Shown: in pieces, positions 1-15,000 of the stretch | Numbering within the stretch: position 1 is the stretch's first letter | Layout: every line of letters begins with the position of its first letter | Assembly: GCA_013365325.1 (NCBI GenBank) | Contig: JABVXV010000111.1 | Coordinates: forward strand, 112,422 to 176,421 | Reading direction: 5' to 3' | From: Dipetalonema caudispina | Lineage: Eukaryota > Nematoda > Chromadorea > Rhabditida > Onchocercidae | DNA length: 64,000 nucleotides | Program-made: the position numbers and the translations under genes | Notes under the pieces: generated by a model | The model's database searches: none | Seen by the model: the letters and a program-made list of their open reading frames with translations, nothing else | Told to the model about the DNA's origin: nothing

Positions 1-1771
1 CATCATAATTGTATTATATGGATATATAAGATAAACAGCCTTGTTAATCAAAATGTTAGTCTTTTTTGTGGTAACATAAAAGGTAAGAATATTGATCAAA
101 AAGGTTTAGAATGAATTACTGCTGTTTATGCAAAGATTACTCAATATCTAGTAAATACTCTTATATATTTGAAACGTTTAAACGTCAGACATTAGCTCTA
201 ACTAAAAGAATAGAATGTTTTGTGTAGGTTTAATTAGGCAAAGCTACATCCATCTCTTACTTCCAATTCAGGCTGATAAAACGTTTCAAATATATAAAAA
301 GAATTTGTTGCACATAAGCATGATATTTACACAGAAATAATAATAATCGAAAATGCGCACATCGCCAACGACTTATCGTCCGAACCAATAGTAGTAAGTG
401 GTATATTGACAATATCGAAGTCATTCCGATAATGTCCAACTGATCAGAGGTAACGAACACAGAAACATACAACAAATGCAGTTTTGGAGTTTACTAACTG
501 TACTATAAGTAACTTCTATCATGCTTTAAAAATTTATTAGGTCCCATGGAAAAAGAAAAATGAAATGAATTGCAATTCTTGTCTGTAAAATCCAGGATTC
601 CCGAGATTACCAGATTGTATAAAACAGAAACGTTTGCACAACAGCTTGAATGAAGGAAAAGATGGAAGAAAAGGAGTGGTGGATGAGACGAAAATTACGA
701 CGGCCTTTCTTTACTTCCCCGATTTCTTTGTTCAAACACATGTTTGGGAAGTTTTTTTTAAGTTCAACACATTTCAACAAGAAACATTTAAACATGTAAC
801 ACTCAAACTACATCAATTTTAACATATTCCGTTATTCAGAATGATATGATAAACTGCCAACCCTCCTTCCAGATTCTGACCACAATTTCATTGTATTTCA
901 GAAACCCATCAGCAAATCTTTTGTAAGCTTCAAATAGTTCCAGCCGGAGCTTAACAGCTTTATTGTTTGGCCATGAATTCCAATCAGTAATTAGCTGTTT
1001 GAAAAGTTCCTTTTATCTTTAACGCTAGGAAATTAATGCACAATTTGAAGTGATGAGTTAAACTCTGCTTCTGTTCATCATTTATTTCTTTGCAAAGAGC
1101 ACCACAAATTCAATATTTTGCTCGAGGACGGGAATCATTGCAAGTGAGGAGAAGAAAAGTTCCGTAATATTTTTTCCTTCGCATTTCAACATTTCATAAA
1201 AAATTTTGATGAATCGAAGGGATCATAATGGTCACATCATAATAGATTATTCTTTTTTAATATTCGGTAAAAGAACTTAAAATGAGGAAATTATTCCCTA
1301 TAATGTGATATGTAAAAAGTGATTCAATGATTTACATCAGCACAATAAATTTTACTATGCTTCCAAGTATCGAAACCTAACTTTTAGCCAACTATTCAAC
1401 TACAGATAAAAAAATTTAGTATAAGTAAATTTCTAGATTGGTCCAACTAATTAAATGCAAGTAAAAGCCAACTTAATAATACTCTTCAAAAACTTGATCG
1501 TCTTGAAATCATTAATTGCGAGACATCTATCAGATGACAAGATATGGAAATATCTGACCGTAGTATCACTTTGGTTAGAATAGCAGCATTACTCTCCTCC
1601 ATCTGCTGTTCCATTCACTCGCACACCTTCATCTTTTCCCGTTCTCGCCCTCATCTCAGATATGCCGTAATTTCCATAACAGAAAAGGCAGTATAATCAC
1701 AACAGAAATAATGGTAAAGGCCAAAAGATAACTTCCAACGATATCTTCCTCTTTAATGGTAATCAGTGTCA

Positions 1772-1880
1772 CATGCATACATACACACACACACACATCA
1801 CACACACATACACACACACACATACACACACACATACACACACATACACACACATACATACACACATACACACACATACA
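1772..1880. repeat. CA/TG microsatellite
   Basis: About 105 bases of CA dinucleotide repeats interrupted by CATA and TCA units. Reading frames through it on both strands are artefacts. Confidence 0.95.
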
Positions 1881-2140
1881 AAGTATCATAGCATTTTCAT
1901 TTGCAATGTCCCTGGCCTGCTGCCCTTCATCCTTCCCTTCCCGTCTTTGCTAATGAGCTCATTAGCAGTAGAAGTTAGATGGATGCGACAAATGAACCAA
2001 CTCAACTACCCATTCACCAAAATGACCAATACCTTTTTGCAAGCAACATTGCCACTACTCCTTTAACAATTTTCTTCCTTCAAAGATCCGTGTATCCATT
2101 CAGAATGATAAATCCTTCAATGGCTCATTCCTCCCTTATT

Positions 2141-2268
2141 ATTCAAGTAGACTTCCCTCAAATCACTCCACTTCCATAGATCGGTCCAACATTCCTCATC
2201 TATTGCCATTCAAATAGACTCCCCTCAAATCACTCCACTTCCATAGATCGGTTCAACATTCCTCATTC
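2141..2268. repeat. Tandem duplication, 67-base period
   Basis: The block starting ATTCAAGTAGACTTCCCTCA at 2141 recurs at 2208 with only a few substitutions over about 60 bases, followed by a CT-rich run. Confidence 0.85.
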
Positions 2269-2399
2269 TTTCTCTCTCTCTCTTATCAATTTAAACATCA
2301 CTAAGTTGCTTCGTTTTTATCTTCTGTTACATGTCTGTACCTTTGTAACAATACAATACTTCTCTATGTTTTTCTACGTCCTCAACTCTTATACATGAC

Positions 2400-2813
2400 A
2401 TGACCTCTTCATCCTTTTACGATGCTCTCTCGTCATCTTCGCAACTGCAGCGAAGTTGTCGCAATAAGGTAGCAGCGAAGCGTAAACTATGAAATGATTT
2501 TGGGTCAGAAAACAAATGTGATCCACTTCACGTAGATACAACGGAGACCCAAAAGAGGTAGCAAAAGATACCTACCTCCTACCTGTTTTAATGTTATATT
2601 AATCAAGATGGAAGAAGGGGACGAAGACTGAAATATGAGGATATTTTGAATAAAGCGGCCTTGGAGAGTTCAATCATCGCACAGATGGAATACCTAACAG
2701 TGAGCTCGAGAAACTCTTTGGGTAAGCCTTCTTACAACAAAATTCTTACTCTATATCTAACGATTTTGCCAGCGGCACAGGAACAGTGGAGCGGAATGAC
2801 CCGAAAATCCTGA
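2400..2813 (+). CDS. Candidate small four-exon gene, 81 aa, basic
   Basis: Candidate exons 2400-2468, 2536-2557, 2608-2721 and 2773-2813 join in phase to an 81-residue product starting MTSSSFYDALSSSSQLQ and ending EQWSGMTRKS. The middle is Arg-rich (IQRRPKRDGRRGRRLKYED), followed by a likely helix. The donors of exons 1, 3 and the acceptor of exon 4 are good; exon 2 is a 22-base micro-exon with a CGTAG acceptor and exon 3 has a weak ATCAAG acceptor. The codon content is more GC-rich than the flanks. I recognise no family. It could be a real small gene, the 3' part of a larger one, or chance. Confidence 0.3.
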
Positions 2814-5800
2814 TAGAATCAAATCATCAATTATTATCACAGACAAGTTCTCATAGATTATTGAGGATGATAATACAGCCAACTATAATATTACCAGGAC
2901 GTAACACATGCATCCAATAAGTAGTAATAATACATGCAGTGATGAAGGTTAGTCATCAATGTTCAACACTCATGGTTGTAGTCCTTTGCATGAGTTATGA
3001 TATACAATATCGGGCTGATCTCTCCATCGCTAATTAATAATTCAGAGTTTTGGAATTTTAAATCTTTTACTTACAAAAGTTAAAAATGAATAGTGAGCAT
3101 AAAAACAAAAATAAAAAGAGGGGCATTGAACAGAGTGAGGAACATACTGATAAGAATCAGAAGTAGCGGGAGTCGGGTGTAAACAGTAGCGGAAGAAAAT
3201 GATGGGTATTTGATGCGGCAATTCCGAATAATAATTAAATTTGATGAATGAGCAGTTGAAGACGAATGGTTGGGTGGGAAATGCGTTGATGAATGTACGA
3301 TTAGCCAGCATCTCTTTTCCCATTTCGATACCACGACAGCAAAAATAATCTCGAATAGCTTAATCAGAAATCACACTGAATGTTGACTAAAGCGCAAATA
3401 AGCATCGATTACTATTTCCGTTTATATTTGTATATTTCTTACATCTCTACGTATAAATGCCACGCTTAAATGGTATGACATTTTATGATATCCGAGAGAT
3501 ATGGTTACCTAAAATTTGACCTCATCGGAATAAGAGTGTGACTACCTGCTTAACAACTGTATAAAGAGAACTGCTCATATGTCTAAAAATGAAAACCAAA
3601 GTAGACGGTATTTTATTTCCGGAAAGTTATGAAGAGGAAATATATAGTTTCTCGGTATGATCACTGATAAGATCAGCTGCATGTAACATTGTAACGTCCC
3701 TACAATCCTAAGCATCTTTTGTCGCAACATTTCACACTTTCAACTTTGTCAGGGTAGACCGTTAGATAGTTACGGGAAAACATTAGACATGCAACTGTCA
3801 ATGAAAGCAACAGAAGAAAAAAGGAAGTGGTCAAATCATTTTCCAAAGGAGAGAATAGAATTTCTACTATTTGGATACACCTAGAACGCTGCGACCTTTG
3901 AAATTTACGATCGCAAACTTTCCTGAACAAAGATGCGGCCAAACATGATGCAGTAGTAAAAACGTCTGCACTTGAAATTACAATCGAATAGTCGGACAAG
4001 TCAGGGGAACTCAACCTTTCCGGAAAACCCGGAAATCTGCTACATCCCCACACGTGTCTGAGACTTTAGGAATTTACCGCTATCTGGATGTGTTACATGC
4101 TGAAACAGTTGTGAAAAGAGCAGCTGAACATGTATTTGAAAATTAATTAAGTCAAAGAAATGACTTAAATTACTCGACAAAACAAATATAATCCAATGTA
4201 CGTGCAAAATTACGCAATCAAAACTTGAATGAACAAAGGTGGCAATTAACCTTGCAGTTAACAATTACAAAAACTGCCTATGATGGGATAGGAACTTTGA
4301 GGCGCAATCGGTTCGTCATCCGTTGCGTAACCAAAGCCATCAATCAGCAATGAAAATATTCAACAATGGACACTTTATTAATTTGCACCGAAACATCCAA
4401 CGATGGACATTTTATCAATTTCCCAAAATCTATAAGTGTCCCGCATTCCTTTCCAATCAAATAGCAGAAGTGCTGTAAACTTTCCAATTCATAAGATTTT
4501 TAAAAATCAAGCATTTTAAAAACCTTGGAATTAAATCAGTGGAAAACAATCAAGTTTCTTAGTAATGCAAATCCAAACAAGCAAATATAAGATCGTCTCG
4601 GTTAGTGTTATAAATTGTAAAAATTTTTACAACCTATAATTTCTGAATTTTTCCTGAAGTAAAAGATTTACAATTGACTGTAAAAGACCGCCGAAGTCGA
4701 CCTTGCAGCTACTCGAAGATCACCGAATTGTACCATAAAACAAGTGGCCGAGATCCACATGTTATAGAAATAGAAGAATGGAAAGTAAATCACAAAAAAT
4801 TAAAAAATTTGCTATAAATAAGCCATAAAAGAAAATTATACTCCATTTTTATCCCGAAAATTTACCAAATGATTTGTACAACATTATCTTTATCCATTAA
4901 GAATGGAATATTTTAATTTCACAACGTGAATAACATGGTAATGGTAATATTTTCCATATTGTACTTAACAAATTGGCTTTTTTGTTTTTGTATTAATACG
5001 GCATGTAAGTCGGAAATATCGAGCTTTTTTTCATCAGGATTCTTTACTTCTCTCTTAACGACGTACTATCTTCTAGGATTCTGAAAGCTTTCGTCAGATT
5101 TCACCATGACTATAATCGAATTTACGAAATTGGTATGAGAAATTAGTCCTTTACACTTCATATACTTCAGCTTTAGACTAAGAAAATTTCTGTATTCATT
5201 AACGGATATTACTGCTGCAAAATAGGAAGGGGAAGTAGAAGGAATACGACAAAGCTCTAAATGATACCTTCAGAACAGAAACAAGAGAGCAGAAGAGGGA
5301 GAGAGGAAGCAATGATAACCCCATATACCGAAGAAGGATGCGGACAATGGCCCCGGCTATAGTTACCCTCCGTCACAAAGCAGCTGTCGCCGGTCATCAT
5401 CGGTTGTCCACTCACTCATTAGTTTGAAATAGAAAGGATCGATTCAAAAAATCCCCTGAATTCGTTATATTTTATTTTATGACAAATAAAGGATGAAACA
5501 TTTCAAATTTATAGTCATTCTCATATCGAGAATGAAATTTGGGAAACGGTGCTTCTATCAAGGTAAAGGTTATTAATGGGGTTAGTAAAACCACAGAAAC
5601 CAATAAAGAATACACGTTGACTGTTCGGGTTAAAACATCAAATGGACATCAAAAGTAAGTATTTCGCGATTCTCGGAAACTGGAAATTCCAGAATGGACA
5701 AACCTAACTAAACATTTTAAGCCGCAAATAAGAAACATTTGCAGCTAATATTTGGACGAAAAAAAGAAAAAAAAAAAAAAAAAACAGCATTGGGAAGAAC

Positions 5801-5843
5801 ATTCTACCTTAATTTTGGTTAGTTAACGGTTTGAATGGAACTG

Positions 5844-5940
5844 GTAATGATTTTGGTGATAATAATAGTGATGATGATGATGGAGTAGATGATAATTGTG
5901 GTGGGTGGCGGTGATAGTGGTGGTGGTGAAGGAGGAGTTG
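5844..5940. repeat. Degenerate GAT/GTG trinucleotide-rich tract
   Basis: Runs of GATGATGAT and GGTGGTGGT on a purine/T-rich strand, not matched to any exon. Confidence 0.6.
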
Positions 5941-7945
5941 ACGAGAGGAGAATAGCCTCATGAAGAGCGTATAAGTGCCGCTACATTGAACTCCCCTCCT
6001 TTCTCTTTTGATTCCTAAAATAATCCATCATCACCAAGAGGATAAATAGAAGAGCTAAAGCCAAGCTCTGGAAAGTACAAAAGAAAGTTTGGAGGTTATG
6101 GTTTGTGATGCCGCGGCTGGCAGAGTAATGTGAAATCACGAGGAAGGATGACAATTGGGAAGAATGACAAATGAAGAACAGAGTTAAACTTTCTACCTTT
6201 GACAGCTGTTGTCACTGATGCAGTAATGCCTGATAGTTTTGATGTTAGGAGCGATAATGATAATATAATTCGGTGCTAAGTTTTGCAAATACGAAATTTG
6301 TCTTCTAATAAGGAGTACGGATGAGTTCTGAATATCGAAATTCATAAACCATAATAATCCATGGAATAGTATACCTTTTTTTTTTCGAACAACTTAACAC
6401 GACTCTAAGTTTAACCACGAACACAGTAATCGGAAAAATTGGCCCAATAATTTCATCGACCTTTCTAGTGTAATCTAACATTTGCAAACAATATATTCTT
6501 CAAGCTAATTTCATTACCTCAATACCTATCAGCTATTTCATTTCCAGAAAAACCAAAAAATTAGTGAAATTGGTATGACTTGGCTCGAGAAACATAATAA
6601 GGATAGGGTAGAAAGAGAATAAGAGATAGTTTTTCAACATTGATAAATCAGTGAAAGAAAGGATAGATGTGTATCACGTGTCGCGATAAAGCAAGCTTTA
6701 GGAAGGAATTGTCTTTGTAAAAGCAGTAGAAGAGTATTGAAAGAAAGGCGTAATGGCAGTTGTCGCCTAGTCAACTTGCTTTCTTAGCGGTTTCGCACTT
6801 TGTTCAAATATTGATCCTTCTTGCCATTCTAAATTGTTAATTAATAAAATCAGAGAGGATGCAAATGAATGGATGAAAGGATAAAGAAGTAAACTGCATG
6901 CTTACATCTTGCCGCACAGTTTGTTATTCATCATTTGGGAAGAGAAATTGTAAATTTATGGGTTCATTACGATGAGCGAAACATCATTGCTCATTTAGTG
7001 TAGTAGCAAAAAAAAAAAAAAAAAAAGATCATTAAAAAGATTATTTATTGATAGCACAGCAATGTAATGATCCATTCAGTCTTTGGTTAATCTGTTATAG
7101 CAAATGGTTAGTGCTATTGCTGCAAACTTGAATTTTTGGTATTTTTTTGTCGCCTACTCTTTAATTGGCATAAGTTAAAATGGTTAATTGATATTCCAAG
7201 CAACAAAATTTACATAAATGACAATAAATATTGCGGAAGGAAAGCGGTATGCACCAATTCAAGCATTTCGATTCCATTTATCAGCCAGATGTTTTATAGC
7301 AAGAGTAAGTAACAGAGGGAAACAGAAGCGGAGACATGGTAACGTATCCATCCACATTTGTATCTAATATAAACAAAGCTAAGTAAGCTGACTCATCCAT
7401 TCATTTATCCGCTCATTTGTTCGTTCATCCATTTATCAGTTAGTGCTTGGCAAACAATTTTTGGCTTTAGTGAAAAATCGTTTAGGTCCAAAATTTTGCA
7501 ATAGGATCCTGGGATTTTTTTTTTCTTTTCTCATTGTAAACTTATGTGAAGTCGTTTTTTTCTAGACAATGTAACAAGTATCATATTTTATTTGGATAAA
7601 GATAGATCCCGAACCGTATTTAGAAATAGCACCAAAACTGAATATCTGTAAGTAGTGCTGATTCTAAAAGTATTCGAAAGATTTGGTTATTGAAATCGGT
7701 TTTCCAGAATAAACACTACTCGCCTTAGGGTTCCTTTGATCCTCTCACTCAAATAACATTTGCTATCTTCACTGAAGGAAGTTTTTAGTACCACGTAATT
7801 CTTCTTTGTGTGATGAAAAAAAAGAAATTCCCAGTTGACCACTTCTTTCAAAATATTATATGCATTTTTTGGTTCCCTCATTCCTTTCATTATCAAATGC
7901 ATGTCAGCTGTTGTTTTGTGATTGTTTAACATTTAGATACTGATT

Positions 7946-8050
7946 ACTCGTTAAACGGAAAATTCGAAATACCACAAACACACAGAAGTTCTTAGACGCT
8001 CATTATCCGTTAAACGGAAAATTTGAAATACAGCAAACAGACAAGAGGAA
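7946..8050. repeat. Direct duplication, 59-base period
   Basis: GTTAAACGGAAAATTCGAAA near 7950 recurs as GTTAAACGGAAAATTTGAAA near 8009, with similarity extending over about 40 bases. Confidence 0.75.
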
Positions 8051-8981
8051 AATTTCAGGCATGCCAGCAATCGGGAAGTGATGCATCTACGAGTCACCTT
8101 TTTTTGGGTGAAAAATGTGTCGGATTGTTTCAGTTCCTTCACTTCTAATTATTACAGATTCAAGCTGTTGTTGCTTAGCAAATTGTCATATCTTAGTTGA
8201 GTTAATTAAAATTCTGAAATTCAAAACGAAGTATCCCATTCTTCAGTTACTCCAAAAAATAATTGTTTTTTCAATCCATAAACTTTTCGAGGATTTGATG
8301 ACTTTTCAGCAGAGTCTCTTACAATTTCAAACAACATCTTTATCAAAATAGACTGGTAACCATAAATTTTGCGGTTAGACTCCTCTGTCATATAATACCT
8401 AGAAAAGAAACATTTATAAATCCGTTCCTAGAAATTTCGACGGATATCGCAAGCCTGCTTGCTTGCATCATTGTTCTGATAACGGTTGAGCAAATGTAGA
8501 AACTGAGATAGGGAATTACCTTTTACAGTTGTTGCATCTGAATTTAAAATGATTATAATGAAGGAGTCGAAAATGAGGACGGACACGAGAATGGAGAAGA
8601 GTTATGGTACTGCATGGTAGGCTCTACAAATTCTTCTACATGTATAGGCATTTACCTTATCAAGACTCTCGTAATTAGTTAAAACCATAAATTATTTATG
8701 TAGTTGTTAAATTTCTTTGCCCATCTTTGTTGAATTAGCCTACGGCTTCCGGCTTATACAAAAATACATGCGATAGATTATATAGAGATTTATCAGATTT
8801 CTCTTAGAAAATTATCTCAATATCTATTTTCGAGTGTGGCTATGTTTATAGTCTTTTTTTTCTTTGGATTTAGTGAATCAAATATTATATTGCTTTCTTA
8901 GAAAATTGGACTATCTGTACAGAAAAATGTTTTGGCAAATCCGATCGATTTCAATGACAATATTACTGATCGAGCTGCTAA

Positions 8982-9004
8982 ATATATATATATATATATA
9001 TATA
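8982..9004. repeat. TA dinucleotide repeat
   Basis: About eleven TA units. Confidence 0.9.
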
Positions 9005-12000
9005 AAAGAATCCATGCGCAGTATCAGTGATAAATCCATTTCAGCTATTTTCGTTCAAATTTCATAAATATCACAAACCGCAAACTAATAATGATTTTTC
9101 ACTATAATCCAACCATTTTCTAAAGCACTTCTACACTATCCAAAACTATTCCCGTCATGAAACAGGTAGAACGAATCCTGTAGATAAAATTTCCGATCTT
9201 TTCGTACAGAGATCTCAAAAATTATCTCAGCAATCCTATCTAAAAATTCAACAACAAGAAAAAGGCTTCAATTGGCATATTTTACCACAACTCTTTTATT
9301 AACATTATAGATACCTGAAGTAATGCAGAACCAAATCAGCCCTTTCAATTTATTTAGCTCTATTCTATATTTGTAAGAAATGTGTGTAAAGTTTAAAGAC
9401 TAAGGATTTGATTTGTCATAGAAAAAGTGGTGCGCCATTTTTACTAACATTTCAAGCTCATGACTAATAATGTTTTAGGTTGCATAGATTTGAATAATAT
9501 ATAGAATATCGTTTACTTTAGATATGAGAAAAAAACACTTTCAACTTAAAAGTACATATATTTTAAAATACATATATTTTTAATTAGAAGTGGATGCTAG
9601 ATATTCTACTCAAAGGTATTTTCTGGCTTTGCTGATGCATCTCAAAAATGAAGTCCCGAAATATAAAGATACAGTATGATAAATTTATAGATCTCGGGGC
9701 ACTGATGCACTACCCATTCTGTTTGCTTATAAAATACTGTTTCATTCCCGGGTAATTACAGAAGAAGAGGAAAAGAATGAAAGTGTACAATTATCTCCAT
9801 TAATTAATGGTACTGTTTCCCAAACCTTTACCATTAAATGTGTTTCCCAGAGATTCTATGAGGCGAAAATATCATCAAGCCACTACTTTAAAGTAGCTTC
9901 ATATAAGGCCATTTTAAACTAATATCCGACCATGCTCAAAACTTGTTGTTAACAAGTAAGAACCATCTTGTTATTTGGACGAATTTGTTTTAAATGTTTG
10001 AAAACGTAATAAACACCCTTTTTTTTTTCACTGGAAGTAGAAACTATAGATTTACAGAAGTGAAAAAAACTCATATCCCCTTGATCCACTCACATTCACT
10101 TGTATTTAAACAACGTAAATTATATGAGGAAAAACTGTACACTCAATGATGCAAATCTATCAACTTTATCATAAGCGCTTTAGTCAAACATTTATAAATT
10201 GAAGTACACGTACAACGAGTACAACTGCACTATAGTATAAGCCGAAATTTGCAAAAACTCTTTTGTGTTGTGAACATTGTTGTAATTAACAATTGTGCGA
10301 AAATTTCATGGTTTTTTTTTTTTTTTTTTCAGCAACAAATGTTTAGATATACCAGTTTCTTTCTATAAAAATCGGCTTAACAACTGCTTCAATCGTTCAC
10401 GAATCAAATAACCTTATGATTTCTAGAAAATTTCAACTGGCAATCTACAAACACTTGAAAAGATTTTCTAAATTTTCCAATTCTCACTTATTCCATTCAT
10501 TTTATGATTACTTGAATTACAAGGATAAAATTATCTTACAGTTGGTACTCTTTTTCTTGAATTTCATATGAATATAATTTGAGTAATTAGTAAAGGATAA
10601 ACGAATTTAGTGCTTTATAATGCAAAGCAAGAGGAAAATTATGATGACTAAGGGAGAATGAAGTTTACAATCATCAATGTCCCGTATTTTACAAGATATT
10701 CCGGTTGGAAGAGAGGAAGAAGACGGGAGTCAACAAAAGAAAAAAATTATTTTCGTTTCCGGTGAATTAAGACATGCATATATAAGTTGAACTACGCTCA
10801 AGGAAACACGGTGAAATATTTATCTCTTATTGTTAAATCTTTTCTCTTAATTCCTTATGATTTTCACCGATTTTCATTCTTTAACGGTAACATTTCTTAG
10901 ACAGTTACGATTCATTACCTTAAATGAACAAGTCTTATCAACTGATAAATCTCTAATGAAAAAGAAAAAAAAAAAAAAAAGTAATGCTTTCTTTGTTAAA
11001 GAATATGTTTACGTATTCCATGTTTTTTACCATCTGATATTCACAGTACGAAATAACATGAGATAATAACTATATAAGTCGAGTTTATCGTTTTTTGGTC
11101 TGTCTGCTTATTTACATCTATTACCCAAATACAAAATGGATTTTTCAAATCTTTTGGAACGAGAAACTTCAACCCAAGAATTTGAAATTTTAACGGACAA
11201 ATATGTTATACAACTTCATCATTCCTCGCTTAATTATCGAATACAAAGAAAATTTGGCATCTTTCTCGTTCGTAACTATCAATAAATTCAGTCGATAATT
11301 ACCGAAGTCTTGCAAACTGCATTCATTCAATAACTGAAGCATCAGCAAGTGAGCAAAGAATCTGGATGGGAATTATTCAAGAGTTAAATTTGAATCGCAT
11401 TCAACTAGGAAATGCGCTACTAATTTGAACCAAAATAAATTTTTAAATCCAGGCCAATCAGGCCAATTCAGGCAAAAATAAATAAATAAGTTAATCAGCG
11501 TAATTTCTGAATCATCGCAATGAATAGCACAGTTTAAGCGAGTTGCGAAATTGCAAATTACTAAGCAAAGCGTATAAGCATAAATGGGATGGGCAGAAAA
11601 GCATGTCAATTTCAATATTTGTTGCGAATAATCTCTTTGCTTAAAAAGTTATGGTACCACAGTCATTTACTTAAGGAGCAAACTATCAGGAACTATCGCC
11701 TCAGTTTCAATATTCTCAATCGGAGATTTACAGAATTTAAAAGTTTATGAAGCATCAGTGTATTTATAAAACACAGCCTGAAATCCATGCAATATTCAGA
11801 CAAAAAGACAGGACGTAGGGAGGTCATTTTAATTCACTGAAGTGATGTGATGAAAACCGAAAATTTTAGTACTGTTCTTAAGTTCATATGATCTCCCGAG
11901 TAGATTAATTATGTCTGATCCTATCATCAGAAAATAATAGCCTACAAAAGGCAAAAATTTTTAAAAAAGATAAAACTTGATCGATCTTACTGTCATCCAC

Positions 12001-12014
12001 AAGTCCACATATTT

Positions 12015-12017
<3 letters not shown>

Positions 12018-12047
<30 letters not shown>
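12018..12047. repeat. Poly-T tract of 30
   Basis: Uninterrupted T run; A runs of similar kind lie nearby at 12272-12292 and 12435-12452. No flanking target-site duplication was seen, so a retroposon origin is not shown. Confidence 0.9.
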
Positions 12048-12048
<1 letters not shown>

Positions 12049-15000
12049 TTATAAATTGAACGTTCACAAGCAGAGAGACACAAATTACAGACAGAGAGAA
12101 CAGTAATTATTGGGAATCGAAAGGTCAGTTAAGGGTACCCAATCAAACAAACACAGTATTTTTTGGTAAACGAAATACGAAAGGTAAGCTAATGTGACAC
12201 ACGTTGGGTGGATTCAAAAGCTTTATTGGTGTGGAAGGAGGGCTGCTGCAATTGCAATGTTTGGCGGATGTAAAAAAAAAAAAAAGAAAAAAAGAAATGC
12301 CTCTTAACTTTGTGCTACCTTTTCGACACCCCTTCCAACATCTTTTTATTCTAATTTGACAGTATGAAAGTGTGCCATTGGAATAAAATAATACGAATGG
12401 ATAGAATATAACGATTAATAGTCAAAGGAAGAATAAAAAAAAAAAAAAAAAAACAAATAATACGTCTACACAGGGTAGAAAGGATGCGATACGAAACTGA
12501 AATCGAACAGAGCAAATATATAAGCATTTCTTAAGGATATACGTCTGTCTATAACACTTGTGAAAAAATAACTGACATATGAGTTTTTGTTAATTAAGTC
12601 TCGTACATATTTATCATATTTTCCAAGAATTCCTAATAATTTCAACTTCTAGAAAAGTGATGAACCTTTCGAGATTTCCAAAGTTGCACCTACTACGCAG
12701 TACTTTCAACTTTGCATCTTTCTGTGTTTTTGATACGCACTAATTTATTTTTGATGTTGCAGAAAACTTATTGCACGAAAGATGATGAGATTTTTGTTAT
12801 AAAATTAGAGACGAAAATATTTGTTGATCATATTAAAAAAAGAAAAGAAGCAAATGAAAAAAATGCACTGTAAAGAATGAAACACATAACACAAAAGTGT
12901 ATGTGACATTGCTAAAAAATTTTTGTTTTCTTCAACACTACTAATCCGTTCTTGTTGTAAATACCAGTGAAAGTATAATTTTCTAGAGGATGAAAGTATC
13001 AATTACCGAAGACAAGTGATGAATGAATTCGCGTATACACGTGAACGTAATACGTAATCAGTATAAACTTATAAAATAATCATAATTTCACCAGTATTGC
13101 TGATCGGTTTCACTATAAATAATGATACATAAATAAACATAGTAAGTATTGTATCAAACAAATCCTACTTTTTGGTAAAAAACTTTTCGAGAGGTTAAAA
13201 AATATTCTTAGAAAAAAGTCTACGAAGGGAAGTTAAAGAGAAAGTGCAAACATTTAGAGTAGCCCTCTTTCTAGGCATTGCACTTATCCGTAGATTTATG
13301 GACATTTTAATGCCTGGTTCCCAAAAGTGCTCTTATGTTAGCCCGCCTAAAATTACGCAACCAATACGACCCAAAAAAAAAAATTCATCCAAAACTACAT
13401 GTGGTAAACAAGCAACAAAATGGTAAAGATTTGTGTATCCAAATACAGAATATCCGGCAATGAAGAAAATTGGTGGCATACCGATTGCATCATAAAACTT
13501 CTCCATGTTCACCTAACTTAACTACCTTTGCGGAAATGGGAATGAAATGCATCAATAGAATTACCAAAAAATTATGTCAAATGAGAATCGTTCAAATGTT
13601 TTCAGTGAAATTTGGCTTGAACAGTTGACTGATTCAATTTCATCTGCAGGAGTGACGTAAGATTGTCATGATACAAGACGAGATAGCAATCTGTAGGGGG
13701 AAAGATTACTTACTATGACAGTTAACAATAATTTTTTTACTAGGAATTATTAATAATTTCGCACTAACCTCCGCTTCAATAAAAAATTTTGGCAATAAAG
13801 TTTCTCAATTATCTACTGCAAATGTGAATCCCACTGCTAAACTTAAACAAAGCCTGGATGTGATGAATATTATTAATGAAGGAATACAATTTCTTGTTGT
13901 TATTTTACGATTCACAAAATAATATATATGTCATTTCTAAGGTTACTTAGGACAGTTTTGCTGTGGAATTACTGTCTTCATTCTTCATCCAAATACTATC
14001 AACTCGTTTTACTTGCAGAACATGCCATGTACAATATTGTAGATTGGTTTCCATTATTGCGTACAACAGATTCGTATTAAATGAGCCCGAATTCTGCATA
14101 ACTTGCATTTTTTTAAGCTTTCAGGAAAATTTTCAGGCCCGAAGGGCTTCTTGGCTTCTCAAGAAGGAGCCAAAATTGTGGAATTATAAAAAGTCGATCT
14201 CTAAGAGTTTGAGAGCTCATTGAGCATGGAAAAAAAAGGAAATCTCACACATTCTACGCTTCATCTGGAATGGAATCGAGGTGACCATGTTGCTTACACT
14301 TTCGTCAATATATCAGACCGCGTAGAACTATCGTAGCAAACAAACTGTAGATAACTTTGTTTGCCGAGCCTTAATTAAACAGGCTTCTTGATTTTCTTTT
14401 GGAAAGTTAATCAATCTTAAATCGGTTCCCTCTATTTAATCCAACTTTCCCAACCTCCCAAAATCGATTTGTCAATCTGGTCAATCAAAATCCATTCATC
14501 GCCCCCTATCAACTCAAGTTGTATGTTAATTTCAAGCAAACATTGAATCGCGTTCGATCGATTTAGCTTGTTTTTTCATTCTTGAAGCAATGCGATTCTC
14601 ATATCATTTTACTCGGGGATTTCAACTCTTTGCATTCTCGGGGTAATGTATCTCTGAAAACATATTCATTTGGTAAGGGTTTAATTTACATAACAAATAG
14701 TCAAAAAATGACGAAAAATATCCGCATTTATGTGATAGGGTTGAAAACGGAGGTGTAAATTCATAAATACTACACAAAGTTGCATGTCTCACAGAGCCAA
14801 TACTCTCTTTGCTCTTCCATTATGGTATAAGTTTCATACGTTACCCCATCAATAAGCATTATTCGTAATCAAAAAGCCGCTTTTACTTCGTGAATAAGAG
14901 AGAGAGCTTTTTACTCTTTCTCACAGTTCAGCAATAATCATTACTTCTAGCTTCCTTCCTCTTTGTGCATTCAATATAATATTAAAATCGTGAGACCAAA

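Larger units (their letters stand above)
1..2399. other. No gene recognised
   Basis: AT-rich sequence with the CA microsatellite and the 67-base tandem duplication. No exon chain could be supported. Confidence 0.6.

Noticed and set aside
1656..2066. His/Thr-rich and Val/Cys-rich frames on both strands
   Set aside because: Translations of the CA microsatellite.
3700..4053. 117-codon minus-strand frame
   Set aside because: Begins late with respect to any ATG context, has no domain, and no supporting splice sites.
12018..12047. Retroposon tail
   Set aside because: Poly-T tract has no adjoining coding remnant or target-site duplication that I can see.
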